The position numbers and the translations under genes were made by a program. The notes under the pieces are model-generated. The model had not been told where the DNA came from. It saw nothing but the letters and a program-made list of their open reading frames with translations, and searched no databases. Shown in pieces: positions 24,501 through 34,699 of a DNA stretch of 64,000 bases (position 1 is its first letter; each line of letters begins with the position of its first letter). The stretch is from Tanypteryx hageni (taxonomy: Eukaryota; Arthropoda; Insecta; Odonata; Petaluridae). The stretch covers positions 22,235,840 to 22,299,839 of the forward strand of contig CM054116.1 of NCBI GenBank assembly GCA_028673005.1, in the 5' to 3' direction.

Positions 24501-27500
24501 AATGTAAAAAAGTATTGGAATAAAAGTTGTAGGTAATTTAATTTTCTACAACCTGTATTTGAAACATTTTCCCATATAATGCATTGTTTAAGAGATATTA
24601 AAAAAACTAAATCATTTAGCTGCCACAACTACACCACCTACCGGCGACTATTGTAAACACTTTACGCTTTTTATTTTCTGAATTGTTTGAGCTTCGTGGT
24701 TATATCCAATATCAGAAGGCTACGATTTGAGTTTATTTCAGTTCTTTGTTAAGTCTTGGAATTTTTCTCACAGTTCCTTAAAATATTTATTATCATTTAA
24801 CCTATTTGGAATTATTAGAAATATTACAGGTATGGAGAAAGTCATGTGGTGGTCACATCAGATTTTTTACCCTTTACACTCATAATAGCTGTGGAGTTGG
24901 TTTCTAGTTTAGCCAAACTTCAATCTACATTCTCAATTTTAATTGATGTGCTCAATCTTCTCACATTTCAGTTAGGAAATTACAGAAATGGAGTGTGCAA
25001 CTTTTGGTCCACAAGCAGTATGCTACTCACTGAAGCACTTGCTGTAACAAAATCCACTGAATAATTAAAAAGTTCGTCTATGGTATAGCACAATATTGCC
25101 ATTTATGTGTAGTATCGTTAAGGTCAGTAGGATAAGGTGATCACAGATTCCAGTACAGGCAAACCCCTACTTACGAACGTAATGTGTACCTGGAAATGCA
25201 TTTGTACGCTGAATGTTTGTAAGTTGAATTGATTTTTTCCATATGAAACAATGTTAAATTTGTTAATCCATTCCTGAATATTTATAAAATGTCAGTTTTC
25301 CCTTATAAAGGAAATAAAAATGGAACAGTTAGAATAAATTAGTATCTTTCCCATAAAAAGTTTAATTTTCTTATACAAAGTTAGTCATGTACAGAACATT
25401 CAGTGGTTTTCAAGAGAAATATTGACAGGAGGCAACCATGATTATCGTTCTGGTGCCCATGTTTTTTTTACCTAGCAGTCGTTTGTTTTGTTGCACTCGC
25501 GTTATGTAGCACTTAAGATGACCCGCACACAGTTACTTAAGTAAACTGTATACTTCCTGCACACAACCTGGCAGCTATAACTTTGAACAGTAGGCTCAGA
25601 GGAAGTAGAACTTGAAGATAAAGTAGAGTCATCGAGAAAAATAGGACATGGAGCTGATGACGAAGGACCATGTGGAAGTGCTAAAAATACTAGCACAATC
25701 AAAGTGCAATAGTTGTTCACACTTTGCGTGCAAGAAACACACAGCGTTAATAACATACACGTGTGAAAAATGTCACTCAAACACAGACCTGGATAGCTCA
25801 CAACAATAATTTTTGTAAAATGTTTATGAATTTCATTTTTTATTTTTTTTTGTACTTTTTCAAATAACTACTCTTAATATGATGTTTAAAATAATTCATA
25901 ACATGTAAAAAATTTACTGTTCATTAGGTTTGTTTTATCAAAATAAACGTGTTAAATAAATTTACTTTTTATGTTTAAATCATAACCAGTATCAATGTAG
26001 CACACAGGATGCCATGCACGTAATTTAATTACCTCCCGTAAGTGGATGCGCATAGTTGAAGGTTAAAAGGATCTGTTTATGTTATGAGTGACAGAATCAA
26101 GACACAGAGCAGAGATAAGCATTCTCATATACGGGGGATATGTTTGTTCTCCACATGAAGACTAAAAGAACAAGGAGCTCTTACGGGTTCAGACGTTCGT
26201 ATCTGGGAGGGTTGTGTTTGTTAACCAATTAGGGAGTCACAATTCATTAGTATGTGGAATGTTCGTAAGTATGAATTGTTCATAACTTGAATGTTCGTAA
26301 GTCGAGGTCCACCTGTACTGGATTTTGATCTGCTGACCCAAACTAAATTGCCTCTTAGGACACCAAACCCCATTTCACACAAAATTCCTCAATTCAGGAC
26401 AATAGAAAACATTTTTATGGACAATAGCAAGAAATATCTTGCAGTAAGATGAATTATATATGAGAGAAAGTAGATTATGGTGAAAAATTGAATTTAAAGT
26501 TAAAGAAATTTAAAAAATTCTATAAAACAAACTCCTGAACCGTACGAATCATGTGCATTTCAAGAGCAAAGCTCTAATCATCAGTAGATGATAGTGAATG
26601 ATGGGGCAGAATCTTGTGAGAGATATTTAATTGGGTGAAGGTGAAAGTGGGGGAGGAAGGTCGATGGTTAGACTGTAGAGAGAAGAATGGGGGGAGAGGG
26701 CCATGGTCATTATTCATAACGATTTATATGGTTTAGAGCTTGTTTTTAGGAATTTTTAAAAATTTCTTTAACTGTAAATTTTCAGTGATATGAATATTCA
26801 TATGAATGGTCACTAGTCATAAAATTGCCTCTTCCTCCCTAGAAACCCTCAATTCCTCACCACCAACTTCAGCACTCATTTCCTAATATTTTTGTTAAAA
26901 CATAGTAGGGAATGTAGAATTGTTATGAGATATAGTCATGATGCTGTTTAACTAACAGTGAGAAATTACACAAAAAACAATAACAGTGAAATAAGAAGAA
27001 CATAAAATATCACAGGCCATTGCAAAGCAAAAACAGTAAGTAAAGAAGATGGAAATAGTCAAGATAGACTGAGGGATAAGATGGAAATAAAGAGAATGAG
27101 AGTAAGTGAAGCTGATTATGACAACAACTGTAACAAATGGGAAAGTTAAAATGTTTACAATAATTTTCTGAATACTAATTTATATTAAATTTTGACATTT
27201 GAGAAGGAGAAAAAAATCCTGTACTTGACTGGGTATTGAACCCGGGTCTCGTCAAAATTTAATTTCAGATTTATGCAAACATGCATAAAATGTCATTTCA
27301 CCATCTTTGTTTCTTGCTAGACCAATTTATATGACAAATATTACTTCTTTTGAATGGATGCTTTTCTTGTATGGGTTTCTCTTAAATTCAGGATAACCTT
27401 CCTTGCTGGTAAATACAGTATTCAGATCTCTTACAATACAACAAAATTTATTAAATAAATCTAAAGTCAAAAATAAAAATAACCCAGAACCATGTTTGGG

Positions 27501-30500
27501 TCAGTGATGGGCAAATAAAAGAATACATATATGGAAAAAATGGGATAAGTTCCCCAACTTTGTCAAAAGATATTTTTAGTATAAACAAGATGATCCAAAC
27601 AACTTATAATACCTACTTTCTATTTAATCATTTATTTAATACTTATATTGACTTCAATAGCTTGAAAGTCATGGATATGTAGCTCTTTGTGTTCCGAAAT
27701 TTCATAATTTAGTATTATAAAATACTACAAATACATTTGAACAGAATATTAAATTGATCACGCATATTTGTGCAGCAAAAATAACATGTGTACATATTAG
27801 AATATACTGAATCTGAGTCCAAAAATAGTTGTTGCTGTGGCAACACTCTCGTAATGAGTGATAAAAACTGCAAAATTGCCAGTATTTATGAGAAATTCTA
27901 AGAAATACAATCGATAAGCAAAATTATACGATAAAATTAGAATCTTCATTCTTTTCCCCAGAGAATAGTACAAAACTCACTCTGATATTATAATTCTAAG
28001 ATATTTTAATGTAAAAGAGGAAATTGCCCTGCACGATGGATTTCAGAATTCCCATCTTAATCAAATGGGAAGGATAGTTCCTGGAATCGAACACGGGACT
28101 TCAATCTTCGCAACAAAAACTATCCTCGAGAGCTCGGCCCATGTAGCAAGAGATTTCCAACAAGCTGTATGAAAATCAGTCTATTGGTTCAAAAGTTAAT
28201 AGGGGGGATGGACAGACAGACATAACAACAAAGCTATAAGCCTATTTCCATTCTGGAAAGTAGGCCAATGAAATAAATTATATTAAGATAAATAGTAAAG
28301 TCATTATGTTAAATTACCAGCAATGGATCCAGCCTGAGCGCCTGATAACAGACTAAGAGTTCGCTCTTGTCGTCCCACTACTTCATCCAGCTTCCGACTC
28401 AGCTCTCGCATTACATCAAACATTTGGCTTTGACCTGCGAAAATCTGACGCAGCTCCCTTTGCTGATCAGTTTCAAACCATTCATCAAATTCCTGTGGGG
28501 CACGATCCTTCTTACGAGCATCATCAGGATGTTCTTTTCGATACCTGATAAATAATAGAGAAAGTGTTACTCAAGTATTTGAAGAGAAAAACTTGAAACA
28601 CATGAGTCTCCAAAGCAAATACTCGAAAAGTAATGTTACAAATACGTATTTCAGATATAAAGTAATTGTTATTATGGTAAAGGGTTAGAGAGGCTAAATA
28701 TGAGAAACATCATACTTATTAACTTAAGCAAAGTGCAAATAGTAACTATCTCCCATAATTCCATTTGCCGAAGAACTATCAAGAATGACGTAATATCAAA
28801 GGTAAGAAAGGCATGCACAGTTAACTTGAAAACACTAGTAAAATGAATACCTAAAGAGTATGATCCAACAAATAGAATTTGGTAAAAGCTTGGAATGATA
28901 CACAGGTGATGAAAATGCAAAGCAGAAAACAAAAGTATTAAGAAAAATATAACATTTTTTCAGTGTTCAGGGGGATCTCCTGTGTGGGAAACCAATGATG
29001 TGTTAGACTATATTCAACATGGGAGAAGGGTTACTGGCACAAGATGGTTCAAAAGACTTTCTCAGTATTAACACTACATGACTATTCTCCCAAGTCTTTC
29101 TTTCATAAAACTGCATGTAAGAAAGATAAATTACTCAGAAATAAACTGCTTCTCTATGTTAAAACATTCTAAAACGGCAACAGTACTTGTAAGCAACAAT
29201 TACAATCTTTTGGAAGTGTATACATTAACCATATTTTCTAGCCAATACAACACATCTAGGTTTTTTCAAATGTGTAGAAAAAGCTTTCATTGGATGCATT
29301 TACACGTATTTGTTTACACAAAGAGAATCAGCTTAGTAGTACGCAAAAACAACAAAGGAAAATTAAATTTATTCATTGTGGAACCAGTCATAGCACCTTA
29401 ACTCACATAAAACAACAAACTACTGTATTAAGTAGGCAACACACACCAGTTAGACATATACTAATGCACAATCAGTATGGAGAAACACGAGGCAGGCAAT
29501 GAAGGATGCAAACTCAAGGTGAAATATTTGTGTTTGGGACTCAAGGGCAAAATTTTTAACATTATGCTTTTAATTCTTAACACAGTCATACCAAGGCGAA
29601 CCCCTGGTATGTTACTGCTGTTATTCTGTCACGAATGAGTGACAAATTATCAGCTTCTGTATATTATTTCCATATGGTATTTGCAAAATTGTCATGCAAC
29701 ATACCATAACTGAAGGCTAATTTTTGTCCTACTTGCAGCAACGCTCTGTAGACCTTGCATGAGCTTTATGACATGGATACATTTGGCTGATAAGATATAT
29801 ATTTTTGGTCTTTTTTAAAATAGTGTCTTGTCAACTGGAAAACATTTACTGAAAATTTTTTATTAGTCAAGACTGAACAACATTCAAGTTTTTCAATAAA
29901 ATATGATTGTCAGTGTGTAATTATATTTACAGTCCTACCCTCAGTTAAACCTATTGGAATGTTTCAAAGCTTAGGTCTTTCCAATGCCCATATAAAGGTT
30001 GGGAAAACCATATGCATATTCCAGCTATACAGCAGGGATCATTGGTGGAGATTTACACAGTAGAGTTTACTATCTGTTAATAGCAGCTAATGACTATTGC
30101 TTTGTAGCCAAATGTACATTTGGTTTTCTGAAATTATTTATAGCTATTGAAAAAACATAGTTTCTATTTGATTTTATCCACGAGTCCAATAATTCTCTTT
30201 TGAATGTATAATGTATTGAGTCATTTGCTTCACTGTAATCATATTTTGCCCACTGTGACCATGGTTACTGCTAAGAATCCACTCCAAACTTGGTATAAAG
30301 TCCTCCTTGCTTAAATTTTGTCTTGAAAATTTTTCTAATTTATGAAATTTGCTTGATTGAGAGGAAAGCAAAATATGTACATTTGACACATTTTTGAACC
30401 ATCCTGTGAAGGTAACAATTCCATAGAATTCTACCAGAATAAAAGGGGAGCAATAAAGCAGAAATGGAATGTATTCTTCTCACTACTGAAAGTGGGGTTG

Positions 30501-33500
30501 TAAATTCCTACTTACTGTGTGTATGCATGAGTTTTATGGTCCTCAAGAAAGAAGACAAGTAACCAAAGCCTCAGAACAATTAAGAAAGAAATTGGTTGAA
30601 ACTCTTGTGGAGGATATTGTTGCTATATCAGGGAAGATGAAGAAATATAAGCAGAACGGGATTTCAAGAGGCCCTTTTGAGGAGGGATTGAACTGGAAGT
30701 CTCTCTTCATTGCAAAAAAGAAAAAGGATTCAATCAGCTGTGTGGTAAGCCATCAATGGAAAATTACCAATTAGAAATTTTGTTATGGGAGGATACACAT
30801 AAAAACCAATATTATATCCAAATACCAGTTATTAAGACTAACACATCATTGTCAGATGCTGATTGACAAACAATTTGTAATCTACAAATGTACTTTCTTT
30901 TTTAACCCTTTCATGATCACAGAAATCCAAGACTGCCACCATATTGAGGAACACTTGAAATGAAAAGAGATAAATTTTGAAATAGATAATGGTATCTATT
31001 AAAAATTAATATTTATTGGTGTTATTTTCAAGAGCAGTCCCATTTGTGAAAGTACATTTGAAAGCGCATATTACATGAACTATTGGGTGCTCCCAGGTTG
31101 TCTTATGGCTCTCCGGCTATAAAAGGGTTAATAATGAGTTAATCTGAGGGAAACACAACTTTCTTTTGAAAAAAAGTCTGCCTAATGGCAACAAAAAAAT
31201 TTGTCCAGGAATGATTTTACTGACTGCAAATTCATTCTTGGCTGTGAAATCTGACTCTAAGAAGACTGCCAGACAAAAATTCCATACTATAACATACTCT
31301 TCCTGTTGTATTTCCAATTTTTTCTGATAATCTTGAAACTCCTGTGACAGTTTCATTTGTTCTTCGTCTGAAAGCATAGACCCCTTTGCTGCATCCCCCG
31401 GAGATCTTAAACTGTACGTCAGGAACTTCAATGCATCATGATCATCTACAACAAATTAAAATATGGTATGATATAATCACATAATAATATTCAAATAGAA
31501 TTTCTTAGCACAAAAAATTAATAAGTCAATTAAAGGAAGAATCTAATGAATGAAAATTATTTTTTTAACATTTGAATGAGAGAAAATTATACTAATGGTG
31601 CTACTAAAAATATACCAATAACTGTCACTATGCTATTTATCATCCAAAAATACTATTACACCGAATAACGAATGCTTGATATGTTAAGCAAAAAGGGATA
31701 GCAAAAGAAAATTTTTTAACTACAATCCAAAGTATTAAAAAGATTTTTAAAGGCTGTTTTCATATGAATGGTCTGCATTTCTAAGATATGAGAAGTTGTG
31801 GGATAGAATAATAACTTTCAGTTTAGTTTAAGCATGAATTAGAGAAATATATGGTCCCGAGACATATGTTACCAGAAGATTGCACATTAAGAATCATGGG
31901 AAGCACGAAATACAAACATTTTAAAATCAAAATGATCAGTTGCTTTGTTCAGTAAAATATATTAATTTTTAAATATGCACCTATGTATGGATGACTTCAA
32001 AACAAAGCACAATTTTCTTATTTAGATTGTGATCTGTACAAATGGGAATAAAAGGTGACTTATATGCAAAGTTAACACAGGATGTAAGAATCTATTGTTC
32101 TAAAGAATTCCTTTTACTTTGTGTATCATTTAACTGACAAGTTCAAGAAAAAAGCATTCAGAATTTTAAAGCACTGTAGCCATTCATACCAGCAAGACCT
32201 CCGGTAGCAGCAGTCAGACCAAAGTGCCCAGACTTGGGAAGAAAGACATTTTCCACACGCATACAAACTTCAAAGTCTTGTTCATTGTTGGTCATTCCAT
32301 TGTGAAAAAGGACCTAATAATAATTTGAATGAAATAAAGTCATTTTTCACAGGAGCTATAAAAAGTATAGCAATAATAAATATAATTATAAAAGAGCCTA
32401 ATTACATAATATTTATTTGTATAAACAAAAACTTACAGTGAGTGTATTTTTGTAATATTCGACTTTGGCTCTAGTAGGAAATGGTTTATTACGGAAGTCT
32501 CGTAAGCAGCCTGCCAAAAGTTGAGTGGACCCATCACTTCAAAAAAATTCCAATGCAATTAAAAGGAGAGATTATACAACGAAATTGAAATAACAAATAT
32601 GAAAAATTCTACTTACTTTTGATGGTCAAATTCCTTTGTTCCATCATTCACAACAGCACTTATGTATGGGTTATTATGTTTATTATCATTATCAAATGAA
32701 TCGAAGAATATACCCAGACCAACCCATTTGTCTGAGCTGCCAAATACAGGGCCATCATACCGACCTTTATCAGTGGTATACCAGAAAGCCTACAAACAAT
32801 AATTAATTGTAAAAAGGGTAGATATTACAATCTATGATATCTGATTCACTTTGTTGCTTATTTAATACAGATACTATATGCCAATGTTGGTCTACAAAAA
32901 TCTTAGTACGTATCCAAAAGAGAAAAACCAATATAAAAAAATTAATAACGAAAATTATTTAATCCCATTTAAAAACAACGCTATTTACGTCATGCAAAAG
33001 AAGTAAAAATACAGATAAATACATATGCAAGTTTTTATTTCATTGCAACTTACTAAACCATCAGCCCCTATCCTACCCCGTCCTGTAACTCGAAACACTA
33101 TTTCAATTTCCCACCATTCAAAATCAGTTCTGCTCTTCGTCCATATGCCACCTGAAATTAAAAACATATGTAAATTTATATAGTTGTTGCGATATTATTC
33201 ACTGATGCACAGAATAACGGACTTTTTACCTTTTTGACTCCTCAGAGAAGGTGCAATTCTAACGTTTTCCTCGCTTGCAATTGCATCTAAGGGGGAATAA
33301 TATTTTGCTATTAGTTCAACATCTTCAACACAACAAAAATGTTATGGCAATATGACATATGCAAGTAATATTACAGAGGCTATAGGAGAAAATAAAAGAC
33401 TACGATAAAAATAAATAATCGTATGCATATCAGAATCTTCTTATCGTAAAACAAGAAATTTTAATTGTGCCACCTGGCAGAGACAAATATAGTCGGAGGT

Positions 33501-33680
33501 GAAAATTGACTTACTTCCACCATATTCCCAAAATGGAACAGTTGCATCCCTTTGGGCAAGGTAAGGCGGCTTGAAGCTGAATTTATACTCAAATCTTTTA
33601 TGTGGAACTTCTCCTAATATTGTAAAAATTTGGTGGAAAACAACTATTAGTACAGCGAGCCACCTCACTTCCGCCGCCAT
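12537..33680 (-). CDS. LMAN1: ERGIC-53 / LMAN1 mannose-binding cargo receptor, complete, 11 coding exons
   Basis: Type I membrane lectin that recycles between ER and Golgi and carries glycoproteins out of the ER. Coding exons on the minus strand, in transcript order: 33680-33515, 33286-33230, 33151-33054, 32789-32617, 32536-32437, 32313-32190, 31445-31298, 28544-28318, 21809-21686, 21397-21116, 12573-12537. All junctions are GT-AG, phases match, and the sum is 1536 bases (511 residues plus stop), close to human LMAN1 (510). Residues 1-23 are a hydrophobic signal peptide. The L-type lectin domain starts EVPHKRFEYKFSF and keeps the ligand/calcium residues D137, F139, N141, H163 and D166 and the disulphide pair C175/C215. 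A charged coiled-coil stalk covers about residues 255-410. C470 and C476 precede the membrane span 479-499. The cytosolic tail ends AKKFY, a KKFF-like ER retrieval/exit signal. The start ATG has a strong context (GCAAAAATGG). Confidence 0.97.
12778..13530 (+). mobile_element. Penelope-like retroelement, 5'-truncated, GIY-YIG end, 14-base target duplication
   Basis: The insert is flanked by identical TTACAATAGTTTGT copies at 12764-12777 and 13531-13544. From about 12900 it encodes the C-terminal part of a Penelope-like polyprotein: YIKGVTNKLRNIF, then a GIY-YIG endonuclease with GIHKI (13046-13060) and TYLGQTKRNLE, and downstream SSVAAHIQENNHPI and FESLFINKF. The first motif has His for the usual Tyr, and the expected Arg of LETRFKEH is Cys, so the nuclease is probably dead. 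The 3' part ends with a hammerhead-like element at 13437-13463. It lies in the last intron of LMAN1, about 200 bases upstream of the final exon. Confidence 0.88.
13437..13463 (+). ncRNA. Hammerhead-ribozyme-like motif at Penelope element 3' end
   Basis: CTGATGA (13437-13443), one T, a perfect stem GAGAGC-TTG-GCTCTC (13445-13459), then GAAA (13460-13463). This matches the conserved core layout of hammerhead ribozymes known from Penelope-like elements, apart from the extra T between core and stem II. Stems I and III were not established, so self-cleavage is not claimed. Confidence 0.5.
13741..13985. repeat. Diverged two-copy tandem repeat, period about 119
   Basis: GTTTGTCT...TTATTCTAAAAACT starts at 13741 and again at 13860. 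Both copies continue through GCTAC(C/A)A(C/T)GA and AAACTT(A/G)GCATGA. The wording resembles the degenerate repeat at 55561 and 56451 (ATAACT...ACCAAACTT), so it may be a worn member of a wider dispersed family. Confidence 0.55.
14252..14401 (-). CDS. Unidentified exon-like ORF, 49 codons, inside the last LMAN1 intron
   Basis: On the minus strand a pyrimidine-containing acceptor (GAATTTTTTAG) precedes an open frame of 49 codons ending in TAG at 14254-14252. The peptide begins VGWEPLSSNN and continues with YYGKIGLSLCEFAF, FPEPIICEV and CNPRR. The phase does not fit the LMAN1 donor at 21116: joined there, the frame would stop early. I do not recognise the protein. It may be a terminal exon of a nested gene, a transposon fragment, or chance, since a 49-codon run is not rare in this composition. 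Confidence 0.25.
   Translation of the reverse strand, partial: VGWEPLSSNNMAYYGKIGLSLCEFAFRISFPEPIICEVQKDGVICNPRR
14402..16864. other. LMAN1 intron, degenerate repeats only
   Basis: It contains a palindromic GATTCGATTTAAATCGAA stretch near 14503 and TACAGGGTGAGGCACTAGTC near 15040, which look like MITE ends without recognisable partners. No protein-coding sequence is supported. Confidence 0.4.
16865..17785. mobile_element. Candidate MITE with inverted ends
   Basis: The left end reads TGCCTGAATATAAGCCGATG (from 16871) and the right end, read inward on the minus strand, CTGTCTGAATAGAAGCCGAC (17780 leftwards). Subterminal TGCTTAAAT occurs near both ends in inverted orientation. No transposase is seen. 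Superfamily and exact boundaries are uncertain. Confidence 0.55.
17786..21115. other. LMAN1 intron, simple repeats, no gene seen
   Basis: It has (TG)n runs at about 18126-18138 and 18222-18245 (TGTGTGTGTGTATGTATGTATG). A stretch near 19232-19261 reads TCGAGCAAAGCCGGGCG then TTTCAGCTAGT, reminiscent of a Helitron-type CTAGT end but without a partner. ORFs such as that near 19919 lack family features. Confidence 0.4.
22011..22512. mobile_element. pogo/mariner-type MITE with TA duplication
   Basis: Body 22013-22510 starts CAGGCACTCCTCGACTTACG and ends in the inverted AAGAGTGCCTG. TA dinucleotides flank it at 22011-22012 and 22511-22512. The ends and the TTCGTAAGT motif resemble pogo/Tigger non-autonomous elements. 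It lies in the LMAN1 intron between exons 8 and 9. Confidence 0.8.
22961..23271. repeat. Inverted repeat with perfect 29-base core
   Basis: CAATACATCGCACGACAAAC at 22961, continuing to 22989, returns inverted at 23243-23271. Around the left arm, degenerate units of TCAATACATC and CTCATC repeat several times (about 22905-23010), so the arm is itself built of short tandem units. No target duplication or coding content was recognised. Confidence 0.65.
23376..23540 (-). mobile_element. Penelope-type terminal fragment flanked by 48-base inverted arms
   Basis: The arms 23376-23423 and 23493-23540 (AATAGGTGGGAAAACTCC inward on both sides) surround a minus-strand motif at 23455-23427: GAAGAT, the stem GCCCAC-CTA-GTGGGC, then GAAA. 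The same stem-GAAA layout ends the Penelope elements at 13437 and 26558, so I read this as a worn Penelope-type end. The core differs from CTGATGA here. Confidence 0.5.
23586..24880 (+). repeat. Unclassified dispersed repeat, copies C and D in tandem
   Basis: Copy C (about 23586-24230) and copy D (about 24231-24880) repeat the same order of blocks: GAGATTTCAACGG, AGGTCCCCTGAACAT, TCTGTG, GATTAGTTTTTGGTAAAAAT, TTACTCTTGTCAC, TTTGCTTTAATATTTGAT, TTTAGCTGCCAC, ATATCCAATATCAGAAG, CTCACAGTTCCTTAAAATAT. They match copies A and B near 5-8.6 kb in opposite orientation. Unit length is about 640 bases. No protein is encoded. Confidence 0.8.
25155..26317. mobile_element. pogo/Tigger-type non-autonomous element with TA duplication
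   Basis: Body 25157-26315, ends CAGGCAAACCCCTACTTACG and the inverted TTCGTAAGTCGAGGTCCACCTG, flanked by TA at 25155-25156 and 26316-26317. The flanks even extend the symmetry (CCAGTA...TACTGG). Internal ORFs are not recognisable transposase. The ends are related to those of the element at 22011-22512. Confidence 0.8.
26499..26774 (-). mobile_element. Penelope-like element, short 3' fragment with hammerhead-like motif
   Basis: On the minus strand this matches the 3' region of the element at 12778-13530. A C-rich stretch (CTCTCCCCCCATTC, CACTTTCACCTTCACCC) is followed by CTGATGA-T-TAGAGC-TTT-GCTCTT-GAAA at 26584-26558, the same layout as 13437-13463. Inverted arms AGTTAAAGAAATTTAAAAA and TTTTTAAAAATTTCTTTAAC flank it at about 26498 and 26752. 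Confidence 0.65.
27205..27262 (-). repeat. tRNA-derived SINE remnant (B box)
   Basis: On the minus strand GACCCGGGTTCAATACCC (box B) is followed by GTCAAGTACAGGATTTTTTT. The same layout, T-run included, occurs in the better-preserved tRNA-like locus at 61544-61614, so the two are probably related. Confidence 0.5.
28020..28152 (-). repeat. tRNA-derived SINE or tRNA pseudogene
   Basis: The minus strand from about 28150 carries a box-A-like GGGCCGAGCTCTCGAGG. Downstream is box B GTGTTCGATTCCAGG, then AACTATCC, which can pair with the earlier GGATAGTT. A non-tRNA tail follows. It lies just downstream of LMAN1 exon 8. Confidence 0.5.
28545..31297. other. LMAN1 intron between exons 7 and 8, nothing recognised
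   Basis: A 2.75 kb AT-rich intron. The 85-codon plus-strand ORF near 30517 (lysine-rich, QVTKASEQLRKKLVE) has no family I recognise and no splice context that I trust. Confidence 0.4.
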
Positions 33681-33850
33681 TTTTGCCGACAACTTTTATT
33701 GCTTGGCGCTGCTGCGCTATACTTGACTGTAACGCATGCGTTTTCATTCGTGTGCTCTTCTGATACGTCATTTTCAAACCATGTGATTTTAATAACATTA
33801 GTCTTTTGTTTTACGAGAAAACAAATAAATAATGTCCGTAAAGTTATATA
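33664..33850 (-). promoter_or_regulatory. LMAN1: LMAN1 promoter / 5' end with YY1-ETS-like motif over the start codon
   Basis: The start codon lies inside AAAATGGCGGCGGAAGTG (minus strand, 33683-33666), which combines a YY1-type AANATGGCGGC core and an ETS-type GGAAGT. Such motifs typify TATA-less housekeeping promoters around the transcription start. No TATA box is evident upstream. An in-frame TTG four codons upstream (33692) is not needed as start. Confidence 0.45.
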
Positions 33851-34699
33851 CGATATGCCATATACGATATATCGATAGTCGGAGTGACCAACAAAGAAGT
33901 TGAAACGTGTCGAAAGTTATTCTATTGCAAATTATGGAGTACATATGCCATTAAGATGTTTAAAAATATTTACGTAATTTGAAAAACATCTTATTTTATC
34001 GTAATCAGCAATTTTAATGACACATAATGGTATAAAAAAATGATAAATGATACTTTTGGCGTTCATGCTCATTCATCATCAATCAACTGCAGAGAAAGTA
34101 ACAGAATACGAGAAAAAAAGCAGTGTTGGATATCAGCAATAACAGGTAATACAGAGCAGATATTCATGAATAAATTTGTGTGCGTCATTAAAGCCTTCCA
34201 AGTGTCAATTTTTTTTAATTATAACATATCCGAAGAGCTAGCACAAACTATCAAATTGCGCAATAAACTTTAGTTATTGTTTGTGAAGAAATAGAAGAGA
34301 GAAGAAAGCAAGAAATCATAGGTATTATTAATCATAGAATTATACGTATTCTGATATATAATTTTATAACCTACAAATTACATATATCCATTGTTTCGTT
34401 GTCAATTAAGGCCTTGCGCAAAATCTAGTTCACCCATCGTAGTTAATAATCGCAAACGAAAAAACTACGATAGGCAAGAGATCAAGAATAATGAAATTGA
34501 TAGACAAATACTTTTCAATAGTTTATATATACTTTTCTGTGACCTAAAACTTAGCATAGCGTATTTAAAAAAAACATTTCGGATACGCTACCTGCTGAAA
34601 TGTACGCTCTAGGACGGGCTTAGCCAAGGATTACAAGAGAACTACGTAGAGTAGGTTATTTTCTTTCTCAAAGACAATAAGACCTTATAATTAACGTAT
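33851..34699. other. Intergenic, nothing recognised
   Basis: AT-rich sequence upstream of LMAN1 without coding potential that I can support; short ORFs near 34040 and 34391 lack features. Confidence 0.4.

Noticed and set aside
25502..25801. 99-codon serine-rich minus-strand ORF
   Set aside because: It lies inside a TA-flanked pogo/mariner non-autonomous element and resembles no transposase.
29078..29401. 107-codon ORF in LMAN1 intron 7
   Set aside because: No motif, no splice signals and composition like its surroundings.
33681..33692. Upstream in-frame TTG as LMAN1 start
   Set aside because: The codon is TTG, not ATG; the next codon set reaches an ATG at 33680 with an excellent context and gives the family length.
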